Shown piece by piece: positions 31,311-41,790 of a stretch of 64,000 nucleotides of DNA. The stretch covers positions 62,001 through 126,000 of the forward strand of contig NAJO01000068.1 in assembly GCA_002077065.1 (NCBI GenBank). The letters are read 5' to 3'. The position numbers and the translations under genes were made by a program. The notes below the pieces were generated by a model that did no database searches, was not told where the DNA came from, and saw nothing but the letters and a program-made list of their open reading frames with translations. The first letter of the stretch is position 1. Every line of letters starts with the position of its first letter. The DNA is from Cryoendolithus antarcticus (Eukaryota; Ascomycota; Dothideomycetes; Cladosporiales; Cladosporiaceae).

Positions 31311-31549
31311 GGTTGTGGGGCCGGCGAGGGGGTGGTGTCGATACCAATGGTGGTGGAGGGCGAGTGAGAGGTCGTGATGACTAGAGTCCGAGGTACAGCC
31401 AATCAAGATCATCCCAATACAGAGGAATGCCTCAGGCTTTCAGCCCGGATTGTTCCGCGCAGACGGAGCTTCTTGGGAAACAGCAAGTTGAGGTACTTGA
31501 ACGAACAACCAATCTATCTCTCCCATCTCCACCTCCACCCACACACGCA
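31311..31549. promoter_or_regulatory. Bidirectional promoter of SDH4 and MAS1, with CCAAT boxes
   Basis: Only 239 bases separate the start codons of two nuclear genes for mitochondrial proteins that run in opposite directions. Two CCAAT pentamers on the plus strand, at 31399-31403 and 31509-31513, fit HAP/CBF complex sites, which in fungi control many respiratory genes. The match is to a five-base motif, so the functional claim is inference. Confidence 0.5.
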
Positions 31550-33072
31550 ATGGCCATGGCTTCGAGACGGCTCGCGCTGAGCATGCACCAGGGTCTGCGC
31601 GCCCAGAAGGCCATCCGCGCGATCAAGCCGGGGAATGCTGTTGGCCTCACCCGTAGTCTGGCCACGCCCGTGAGCCATGGGAGTACGACTGAGAGCACCA
31701 CGTTGAGCAATGGCTTCACAGTGAGTAGTGCTGGATAGTCAGCAGTATATGTGAGTATCAGCAGCTGACACAATTCCTTCAGATCGCCTCCGAGTACTCC
31801 CCCTACGCCCAGACCAGCACAGTTGGCGTGTGGATAGACGCTGGCTCCCGCGCCGAGACGGACAAGACCAACGGTACCGCTCACTTCCTTGAGCATCTCG
31901 CCTTCAAGGGCACTCAGAAGCGCTCCCAGTCCGCCCTCGAGCTGGAAATAGAAAACATGGGCGGCCACCTCAACGCCTACACCTCACGCGAAAACACTGT
32001 CTACTACGCCAAAGCTTTCAACAACGATGTGCCTGCTAGTGTAGACATTCTCGCCGACATCCTGCAGAACTCAAAACTCGAGCCTTCCGCCATTGAGCGA
32101 GAGAGGGATGTCATCCTGCGAGAGCAGGAAGAGGTGGACAAGCAGGTCGAGGAAGTCGTCTTCGACCACCTCCACGCCACAGCCTTCCAAGGCCAGCCGC
32201 TCGGTCGCACAATCCTCGGTCCGCGCGAGAACATCCAGTCGATTTCCCGCGACGACCTGACCTCCTACATCAAGACAAACTACACGGCCGACCGCATGGT
32301 GCTAGTCGGCTCAGGTGGTGTCCCCCACGCCCAGCTCGTCGAGCTAGCCGAAAAATACTTTTCCAGCATGCCCAATGCCAACCCGGCCAGTCAGGCAAAC
32401 GCCCAAGCCCGCGCTATTGAATCCCGCCCAGATTTTGTCGGCTCTGAGGTCCGCATCCGCGACGACACCATGCCCACAGCCAATATCGCCATCGCAGTCG
32501 AAGGCGTGAGCTGGAAAGACGACGATTACTTCACCGCGCTCGTCACGCAGGCGGTTGTAGGTAATTGGGATCGTGCTATGGGCAACTCGCCGTACCTCGG
32601 CAGCAAGCTCAGCACCTTCATCCACGAGAACCGCCTCGCGAACAGCTTCATGAGTTTCTCGACTTCCTACTCCGACACCGGTCTCTGGGGAATCTACATG
32701 GTCACTGATCAGGTAACCCGCATCGACGACCTCGTGCACTTCACGCTCCGCGAATGGTCGCGCCTGAGCTACAACGTCTCGGAAGCGGAAGTCGAACGCG
32801 CGAAGTCGCAGCTCAAAGCCTCTATTCTGCTTTCCCTCGATGGCACTACAAGTGTGGCGGAGGATATCGGCCGTCAGATCATTACCACCGGTCGACGACT
32901 GGCGCCTGAGGAGGTTGAGCGGGTTGTTGGAGCGATCAAGGCAAAGGATGTCATGGAGTTTGCGAAGCGGAGGCTGTGGGATAGGGACATCGCTATCTCG
33001 GCTGTGGGGCAGATTGAGGGGTTGTTGGATTACCAGAGAGTGCGAAACGATATGACGAGGATGATGTCGTAG
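31550..33072 (+). CDS. MAS1: Mitochondrial processing peptidase beta subunit
   Basis: Two exons, 31550-31720 and 31783-33072, joined over a 62-bp intron (GTGAGT...GCTGAC...CTTCAG) as NGFT-IASEYSPYAQ; 486 residues. This is the catalytic subunit of the matrix protease that removes presequences from imported proteins, and it is an M16 metallopeptidase. The inverted zinc motif H-x-x-E-H is seen as HFLEH (His91, Glu94, His95), with the downstream glutamate in the EREEVDKQVEEVV-type helix (here REQEEVDKQVEEVVFDHLH). The MPP-beta signature GHLNAYTSRENTVYYAK and the C-terminal GRQIITTGRRLAPEEV are present. The N-terminal ~45 residues are a basic, Ser/Ala-rich presequence. Length fits the family (yeast Mas1 is 462). 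Either of two Mets (31550 or 31556) could start it. Confidence 0.96.
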
Positions 33073-33291
33073 GCATGTCTCGTTGTCGGGCGGGTGGTAA
33101 GGAAAGATGAGGGAGGGAGAATGATGGTGCGTAATAGCGGTGCAATCCGAGGCTGCTGCTCACGCTGTGTAGCTAGATTTGTGAGGCAGGGTGGTATGTA
33201 CAGTAGAGCTCTATCTAACATCTCCAGTGTCGTTGTTCACGGGCTTCACGAACATGGTCTCGAACTTTTGGAACGGTGGGGGTACAAACCG

Positions 33292-34809
33292 TCAGTCATA
33301 GAACCCTAGTATCTTATTCGCCCTCGCCACAACCTCCCTCTCTCCATGACTGAGCCCTTCCTCCCCATCATCAAACTCCCTCAGCCCCATCCCCCGCATT
33401 CCAGCTCCCTCATCCACCCTCCTCACATCCTCCACACCCATCCGCCCAATATGCTGACTCTCACCCAGTCCGCCGCCAAAATCCGGACTCGGCGCGCCAT
33501 CCAGAAACGCCCTTCGCTGGCGAGCGAGATACTCCGCGTTGTTCACTGTCAGTGGACAAGTAGGAATGTACATCACAGACGAGTCCGAGAAGCCAGAGTG
33601 GACTTTGTCAACAGCGTGAATCGTATCGCAGTGCCAGGAGACGTAGTCGCCGGGGTGCACTTCGGGCATGTGAATCATCGTTTCTTCGAGCTTAAGATGG
33701 GGATGTAGTTCTGGGCGGAGTTCCTGGCCGTGGCCTTGTGAGGCACCGTGGAGCCAGGAGTTGGTTGAGGAGAGGTCAAGGGGCCAATTTGAAGGGGCGA
33801 GGTAGTCGGCGGACTCAGGGTTGGTGTTTCGAGATGAGAAGAAGGGGCGAAGGAGGAAGTAGGCCGTGCTGTGTCTGAGTAACGGATTGACGAGGAGAGT
33901 GCCTTGGAAAGGTCCAGTAGTCGACATACTCAGCCAGCCTTGAAACATGCGGAACATACTGCACGCTCCTACCCCTCGATAAAGATCAGAAACCACGGGC
34001 AGGCGGCAGGAGGACTCCCAAGGATCGTAGGATTCCCAATCACCGCGCCAAATATCAGCGTAGACTTTCCCGCGACCGTAGCCAGTCTCCTCCCAGCGTT
34101 CGCAAGATCCACCATCGACGTGAGGGCCCAAGGCAAAACGTGCGTCGCCCGGTAGGCGCATGCGCAGTCGATCGGCGTAGATAGCTGGGTGACGCGTGGA
34201 AACCAGAGCATTGGGGTCCTTGGAGTGCCAGAACTTCATGAGGAATTGCTGGGCCTTGAGAAGGTTGGGGTGGGATCGTGCTTTGATTTGCGCAGGCGAC
34301 CAGTACAGTTCAAACACCTGTGGATTCTCGGGTGGGAACGCCTTGGTATGCGGATTGGCTGCGATGTAAGCTCGCAGCTCGTCCTTCATGGCCAGCACTT
34401 CATCGTCGGGGATCACGTTGCGGATGACAGCCACGCCGCGCTTCCGGTGCACAGCTCTGAAGTCCGCACTGGGGCTCGTTATGTCCTGATAGTCGACCTC
34501 AGGGATCGCCTTAGATCCCTGCTCCGCGATGAGAGCAGTCTCTTCTTGTAGTAATTCAAGGAGGCGGAACCAGGACGCTTGAAGGGCGTCTTCGTGGCCT
34601 GCTACTAGCTGCTGCTTGACTGCCGCGAAGCGAGGGTCTAGTGGCGAGAAGCCTTTGCCCGAAAGCGAAGCAAAGGCATCCGAGATGTCGCCTTCGCGCT
34701 TCTCGGTTGCTGCTGTTGCTAGAAGTCGTGCAGAACGGGAACGAGAGACGAGACCGCGTCGGCAGCCGGCTCGCCACAGTGTGCGAGTAGTACTGATTGC
34801 AGTCGCCAT
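33292..34809 (-). CDS. DUF1479 protein (YbiU-like, 2-oxoglutarate/Fe(II) oxygenase fold)
   Basis: Single-exon gene for 505 residues. It belongs to the DUF1479 family (E. coli YbiU), which has a cupin-type fold like 2-oxoglutarate/iron oxygenases. Candidate metal ligands are visible: H-x-D in LGPHVDGGSCERW, and a distal histidine in HPGDYVSWHCDTIHAVDKVH. Other conserved pieces are GVAVIRNVIPDDEVLAMKDEL, FELYWSPAQIKARSHPNLL and YADRLRMRLPGDARFALGPH. The first ~35 residues (Arg/Ser/Ala-rich, no acids) resemble a mitochondrial presequence, which bacterial relatives lack. The substrate is unknown. It is convergent with MAS1. The start is the only upstream ATG and gives the presequence-like N-terminus. 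Confidence 0.88.
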   Translation of the reverse strand: MATAISTTRTLWRAGCRRGLVSRSRSARLLATAATEKREGDISDAFASLSGKGFSPLDPRFAAVKQQLVAGHEDALQASWFRLLELLQEETALIAEQGSKAIPEVDYQDITSPSADFRAVHRKRGVAVIRNVIPDDEVLAMKDELRAYIAANPHTKAFPPENPQVFELYWSPAQIKARSHPNLLKAQQFLMKFWHSKDPNALVSTRHPAIYADRLRMRLPGDARFALGPHVDGGSCERWEETGYGRGKVYADIWRGDWESYDPWESSCRLPVVSDLYRGVGACSMFRMFQGWLSMSTTGPFQGTLLVNPLLRHSTAYFLLRPFFSSRNTNPESADYLAPSNWPLDLSSTNSWLHGASQGHGQELRPELHPHLKLEETMIHMPEVHPGDYVSWHCDTIHAVDKVHSGFSDSSVMYIPTCPLTVNNAEYLARQRRAFLDGAPSPDFGGGLGESQHIGRMGVEDVRRVDEGAGMRGMGLREFDDGEEGLSHGEREVVARANKILGFYD

Positions 34810-35593
34810 GGCTAGATTCCTGGCTTAGTCGAATGTCGTCCTCCTGATCGCAACAATGAGGTGTCACAGCCGTAGTCAGCAAGACCTCCGCCACAATATC
34901 TTCGAGATAGAAGGAGTGTTCCGGTTGCTGATGCGAAAGCCTCTTGTTTAGACACTCGGCTGTCGTGAAGGCAAAGGGAACCTTCTTAGAGTGTAGCTTA
35001 TGAACACGCTGGAGATGATGATCGAGACGGGAAACTTGAATGAGAGTAATTCCTCTACCTGCGATATCTTATAGTCTCTGGGCACGTCGACAACCTCCTC
35101 CGCCGTGTCATTATCGAGCAATGGCATGATTGATACCTCCGAAGCTAGAATAACCTGATGGATTCGTCGGCGAGGTTGTCGGCGCGGCATCTAACGGCTT
35201 CGCCTCTTGCGGACATCCCGCTCTTTGACTCGGTCTCTTTCACGGCGAAATCTGTGAACCTCAGGCAATCACTTGGAAGACGATACCCACGGAGCAGCGG
35301 ACCGTCTTCCCTCATCACCGCCCGGGTATTCACACTCCAAGCTTTCGACATCTGGCAGAACTCCTCGAAACACCCCACCATCTCTCCACAGTCGACGATT
35401 GTAGGCCCGCCTACGCGCTCGTCTCGTAGACACCAAGGCTGACTCGCAAGCCTCCGTGACGACTCGAGGCTAGCTCTGACAGTGCTGTAGGTAGGAAAGT
35501 ACATCCTCGAATTTCATAGCCCAGTGTCATCTCAACCGTCACCCTTGCCTTCCTCACCCGTCCATTCTTTGCCTCCAAATACACACAGCCACC
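34810..35593. other. Divergent intergenic region
   Basis: 784 bases between the DUF1479 gene (minus) and the beta-glucosidase gene (plus), expected to hold both promoters. A minus frame at 34948-35190 contains a short hydrophobic stretch, and a plus frame at 35158-35442 is open, but neither has supporting features. The last ~70 bases before 35594 are pyrimidine-rich, as in a fungal leader. Confidence 0.6.
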
Positions 35594-37153
<1,560 letters not shown>

Positions 37154-37406
37154 GGAGACACGATCGAGTGGTGATGTAGATATGTAGCCATGCTAAGATG
37201 TGGTCGTTCACTCAATGTAATCGCAATTAACACCCGTCCAAGACCTGTACGAGATGTCTCTGCCACATGCTCGTGAAGATTTAGGGGCCTCGGGCATGAA
37301 GCGTTTTGCCGGGAGCTGCTAACGTAAGCCGGCTGCTGTCACCTCACGTTCGAGAACAAAGAACAGTTGCATTCCCTTACTCCATGCAGAGCAGGGGCTG
37401 GTAGCC

Positions 37407-38753
37407 ATGTCAGTCCTCCTCGAGACATCCGCAGGAGACATCACGATCGACCTGTTCGTGAAGGACGCGCCGAAATGTTGTGAGAATTTCTTGAAGCTAT
37501 GCAAGATCAAGTACTACAACTTCAGTCCGGTTTACGACGTGCAGCCAAACTTCTCATTCCGGTCTGGGGATCCCATCGGACCTGATTCGAAGGACAGCGA
37601 TGGAGGTTCATCAATCTGGGGACTGCCAAGTGGCACCTCGAAACGTGCTACGCGTCCGGACCGGATTGTCTTCAAGCCCGAGATGTCCCGGAAGCGCAAG
37701 CATGGAGAGCGAGGAACTGTCAGTATGGCTACTACGGTCTCGAAAGTCAATCCTGACGATCGTCTTGCTGGAAGTCAGTTCTTGATCACGCTTGGCGACA
37801 ATATCGAGGATCTGGACGGTAAAGCTGCGATCTTCGGCGAGGTGGTCGAGGGGTTTGACGCACTTGAGAAGATCAACACCGCCTTCATCGACGGCAAGGG
37901 ACGCCCTTTGCAAGACATCAGGATTTTGCACACCGTCGTGCTCGACGATCCGTATGATGACCCACCAGGGATGCTTGAGGCGCCTGCAAGTCCACCACCT
38001 TCGGTCGAGCAGCAGGCTACCGTGCGGATAGCGTATGACGAGGTGCTGGAGGAGGACGCTGATCCGGAGAAGCTAGAAAAGCTACGAAGAGAGCGAGAAG
38101 CAAGGGCGCAAGCACTCACTCTCGAGCTCATTGGCGATCTCCCGTTCGCTGAAGTCACACCACCTGAGCAGATACTATTCGTGTGTAAGCTGAACCCAGT
38201 CACCCGTGATGAGGATCTGGAGCTCATCTTCTCTCGCTTCGGCAAGATCCTATCCTGTGAAGTAGTACGTGAGAAGAAGTCCGGCGACAGCTTGCAATAC
38301 GCCTTCATCGAGTTTGCTACGAAGGAGGACTGTGAGCGTGCCTATTTCAAGATGCAAGGTGTGCTCATCGACGATCACCGTATCCATGTCGACTTCTCGC
38401 AGAGTGTCTCGAAGCTCTCGGCCGACTGGCGGAACTCTACGAACTCGAAGACCGCAAAAAGTAAAGGCGGCTTCGGTGGCATCGATAGTCTGGAGCGTCG
38501 ACAGCAGTATCGAAGTGGTGATGGTGATCGGCGTAGACGAGGCGACAAGTACAACTATGTCTTCGACGAGGCTGAAAGAGACCGCAAACAGCGCGACGCT
38601 GAGAAACCTCGACAGCGGTCAAGAAGTCGAAGTCCGCCTCGGCGCGATGCTGGTGGACGTGAAAGAGATCGCTACGAGCCCGGTCGTCGAAATGAGGGAA
38701 ATGGACGCGGGCGTGAACGAAGCCGTGACAGACATGCTGATCGTCGAAGTTGA
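37407..38753 (+). CDS. cyp6: Cyclophilin with RRM domain (PPIL4/cyp6 type)
   Basis: Single-exon gene for 448 residues. An N-terminal cyclophilin-type peptidyl-prolyl isomerase domain (about 1-170; [49 protein letters not shown]) is followed by a charged linker, an RNA recognition motif (about 248-330; [20 protein letters not shown] as RNP2 region and [18 protein letters not shown] as RNP1 region), and an Arg/Asp/Ser-rich tail with RS and RD dipeptides. This is the PPIL4/Cyp6 architecture of nuclear, spliceosome-linked cyclophilins. The active-site arginine region of classical cyclophilins (F-x-x-R) reads [10 protein letters not shown], so isomerase activity could be retained. The start is the ATG directly before the conserved first strand. 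No intron was found. Confidence 0.94.
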   Translation: MSVLLETSAGDITIDLFVKDAPKCCENFLKLCKIKYYNFSPVYDVQPNFSFRSGDPIGPDSKDSDGGSSIWGLPSGTSKRATRPDRIVFKPEMSRKRKHGERGTVSMATTVSKVNPDDRLAGSQFLITLGDNIEDLDGKAAIFGEVVEGFDALEKINTAFIDGKGRPLQDIRILHTVVLDDPYDDPPGMLEAPASPPPSVEQQATVRIAYDEVLEEDADPEKLEKLRREREARAQALTLELIGDLPFAEVTPPEQILFVCKLNPVTRDEDLELIFSRFGKILSCEVVREKKSGDSLQYAFIEFATKEDCERAYFKMQGVLIDDHRIHVDFSQSVSKLSADWRNSTNSKTAKSKGGFGGIDSLERRQQYRSGDGDRRRRGDKYNYVFDEAERDRKQRDAEKPRQRSRSRSPPRRDAGGRERDRYEPGRRNEGNGRGRERSRDRHADRRS

Positions 38754-39153
38754 TAAGACGTCTTGCTTGGACGATATGCTGTGGAGTACGACCGCAAGGC
38801 ATTGTGTACGCCGATAGACCTGGACCACGTACGAGTCGCACCTTCACTGCGTCTACCGGTCAGACCGCAACTGCCAATGCATTCACTTGCTCGACACATC
38901 AACAAAACGCACGTGCTACTTAATCGGCTTCGAGAACACATTATCTTCTTTGTCATAACACGTCAACATCGAAGTCTTTGTCAAGATGCACTCAGGTCCA
39001 CATCCGGCATCGCATGGGCATAGTCCAATGTCTTTGTCCATGTGTCGACGTCGAGTGCCAGTCTACCATCCTCACGACAGGTTTGTCCATCTTACAAAGC
39101 ATCGACATACCTCACAAGTCCGAGACTTACCTGCACTATCACATCTTCTCGCG
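38754..39153. other. Intergenic, 400 bases
   Basis: 3' flank of the cyclophilin gene and promoter/leader of the next small gene, both plus strand. No other feature recognised. Confidence 0.55.
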
Positions 39154-39563
39154 ATGGAGCCACTCGGGGATAAAGTGCTGGTGTATCACCACCGCGCCGG
39201 CGACAACCCGATCGTCGCAAACGGACTTGCAGTCATCAGTGTCTACAAGCTAAATGATCTCGTCGCTGAGCGTGAGTCCAGTCTTGACTTCTAATATGAT
39301 AGCCAATACTGATTTGTCCATCCACAGGCGGCGATCTCCAAGTCACTCGCAAGACCATTCCTCGCGGCGCACTTAACATGGATATCCTCGAGGTTGATCT
39401 GCAGACCTCTGCACAACGGGATATGTTTGGCACCATGCCCAACCAGGAGACAAATGTGGCGGGCATCAAGGTGCCAATCAGAATCTGGCTGGGTAGCGTT
39501 GCGGGTTTGGCCGGGTTCAAGGAGATGATTATTGTTAGCAAGAAACGGTCCGCCAAGATGTAG
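39154..39563 (+). CDS. Small conserved-looking protein of unknown function
   Basis: Two exons, 39154-39271 and 39328-39563, joined over a 56-bp intron (GTGAGT...TCCACAG) in correct phase to give 117 residues: MEPLGDKVLVYHHRAGDNPIV at the start, KLNDLVAERGDLQVTRKT across the junction, and IIVSKKRSAKM at the end. I do not recognise a domain. The sequence alternates short beta-like segments with charged turns and has no signal peptide or membrane span, so a small cytosolic or nuclear protein is expected. Support for it being real comes from the clean splice sites, correct phase, an uninterrupted 354-nt coding length and ordinary residue composition. The start is the first ATG that includes the whole open segment after a leader; earlier in-frame Mets exist but extend into low-quality sequence. 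Confidence 0.62.
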
Positions 39564-40347
39564 AGGAGAAATAGCAAAGTAATGTGCAGCCTGGCGGCGG
39601 GACTGGCCTCGAAGAAACGAGATGGGACCAACGGCGTGGCAATTGTGTGTAAAAGTCCTCGGCTTACATTCTGCCCACCTCTCTGCCGCTGTCATTCACC
39701 TACTTTCATAAAAATGTCACACATGCAGCACTCGGGCGGCCGGGTGAACCGGGTAAGCTGCCTCAAGTCGTTAAGCTTACCAACGCCCCCCGACGTGTGA
39801 AGCAATTCAGCCGAGCATGGCAATATGATGCGGATGACAAGGACATGATGCATTTCATATCTCGATATATTCATGTATTAAGCATTGTGAACCCTTCCGT
39901 AGACGCGCACGGTTCGTCTCCCCTGCGCCGCACTGCACTAGGATGTGAGTGGAGCCATGTATGTAACGTTGCTGCAGGCTTGCATGAGGAATGCAAAGCA
40001 GCCTGACACCAAGTCTTGCACCTGCGCAACGTGGCTGGCAAAGATCGACTGGCCGACGTTCGAGAGGTCGCAATCAGAACGGCGAATCCTGGTCAATTTA
40101 GGGGCGAGACCGTCGGGCATTATGTTGTGTAACGTGAGGTTGGGGTACGGAAACCGCGATCGGGTTCTTCATCGTTCTATCTTGGACTAGTGCTGATATG
40201 GATTGCACCATACCGTGATCTAGCCCCGATTCCGTCGCACTGCCTCGATAACACTCGTAGACTATCTGCTTCAAGTGAGCAAGTTGCGTGGACTTGGCTA
40301 TCCCACTGTGGCACGGTGAAGTCTTTTGTGCACGTGGATTCAATCTC
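39564..40347. other. Convergent intergenic region
   Basis: 784 bases between the small plus-strand gene and the stop of the lysine aminomutase gene. Several 60-90-codon frames overlap on both strands without any family resemblance. Probably 3' UTRs and spacer. Confidence 0.6.
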
Positions 40348-41790
40348 TCAATCGCGCTTGACTGGATCGTGGTACTGGAAAACCTTGTCGCCGGCCACCG
40401 CTGGAGCTGTCCACGTGCTCACTCCAGCCTTCGTGTCGTAGGTTTCGAAGCTCGTGATGGGACGCTTCCCACCACCTCCAGGCAGGTCGACCACGAACTT
40501 GGGCATGTTGAAACCCGCAATCCCGCCGATGAGATTCTGTTCGATGTGAAGCGCAGTCGCAAGGGATGTGCGCAAGTCTTCTACCCCCTTTACCATGTCG
40601 CCGAGGTAGACATAGTACGGTTGAATCATCAGATCCGAGAGCTTGCGAATGAGCTCGGCCATCATCGGGATAGTGTCATTGACACCGCGAAGAAGTACAG
40701 TCTGGTTGCGCACCCGTACGCCGCGCTGAAACAGCGTACGTGCCGCCATCTCCGTGGCCCATGTAATTTCATTCGGATGGTTGAAGTGAGTATGCATCGC
40801 CACCTCTTTTCCCATTTCTCGACCGCGGTCGCTGACTTCGACGAATGCATTGACCCAGGCGTCGTTGGGATCGGTCATGCGCATCGGACAAACGGCCAAG
40901 CCCTTTGTCGCGAAGCGGAAGCGCTTAATGTGAGGAATGCCCAGAAGGCGATGCCCGATGCGCGTCAGGTGTGTGGGGTCGAGGTAATAAGAGTCGCCGC
41001 CGGAAACCACGACATCCTGGATCGCGGGGTTTTGCTCGATGTACTCGAACATGGCGTCCCAACGACGGCGAGCGGGCTTGAGGGAATGCTTGGTGACTGA
41101 TTCGGTGTCTGCGCCCACCGCGTAGGAGCGAGTACAGAAACGACAATAGACAGGACATACCGAGGTGGCTGAGCATCGTTAGTGATCACTCACAAGACGG
41201 AGTCCGCTATGCTTACCGAGGAACAATACCTTATCAGGGTATCGATGGACGAGTCCAGGAATTGGAGAGTCACCCTCCTCGTGGAGGGAGTCAAGAGTGA
41301 GCTCGGGGTGATCAGGCAGAATCCTGGACTTGAGTGGAAGGAACTGCCGAAGGACTGGGTCCTGGAGAGGTTCCTGCCAGTTGATAACGCTGAGCACGTG
41401 GGGCGTCAAGCGCACCGACATGGGCGCCTTCGCCATGCCGTTGTATACGTCCTCGAGGAATGCCTCACGCGTGATCAGTCGCCCGTCCTCCTTGGCAGAC
41501 TTGACAGCATCGGGTATGCGCTCAGGGACAACTGTCTTGAGGAAGTCGAGTAGCTTCTCTGGTCGATCGACCGTGTTGCGCGTCTGCCATCTGTACGTGA
41601 GGAACTCGCTCTGGTCGACGTTTCTCCAGATATGCTGCCAGTATGGGATGGTTTTCAATGTGGTAGAAGGTGCGGGTGACTTAGCAAGGCTCGCGATGGT
41701 AATGTGCTTGTGTGTACTTGGGGAGATTGTCGACTCCGAAGTGCTGGAGCTGCGCACGCGGCGCAGTGACTGGCGGAATGGAGTTGCCAT
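40348..41790 (-). CDS. kamA: L-lysine 2,3-aminomutase (radical SAM, KamA family)
   Basis: Two exons, 41217-41790 and 40348-41168, with a 48-bp intron (GTAAGC...CTAAC...GCTCAG, minus sense), joining as KVLFL-ATSVCPVYCRFC; 464 residues. KamA converts L-lysine to beta-lysine using SAM, a 4Fe-4S cluster and pyridoxal phosphate. The radical SAM cluster motif C-x3-C-x2-C is Cys196, Cys200 and Cys203, and lies just after the splice junction, so the exons must be joined to see it. Next come DVVVSGGDSYYLDP (GGD/SAM-binding type), the HTHFNHPNE segment, QTVLLRGVNDTIP and the PLP-lysine motif PGGGGK (Lys426). The N-terminus (MATPFRQSLRRVRSSSTSES) is basic and Ser/Arg-rich like a mitochondrial presequence, sensible for an iron-sulfur enzyme. 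The family is mainly bacterial, so transfer into fungi is plausible but not shown here. All catalytic motifs are intact. Confidence 0.94.

Noticed and set aside
34948..35190. Minus-strand 80-codon frame with a hydrophobic segment (SIIISSVFISYTL)
   Set aside because: Lies in a divergent promoter region, first residues are low complexity, no homologue recognised and no splice support.
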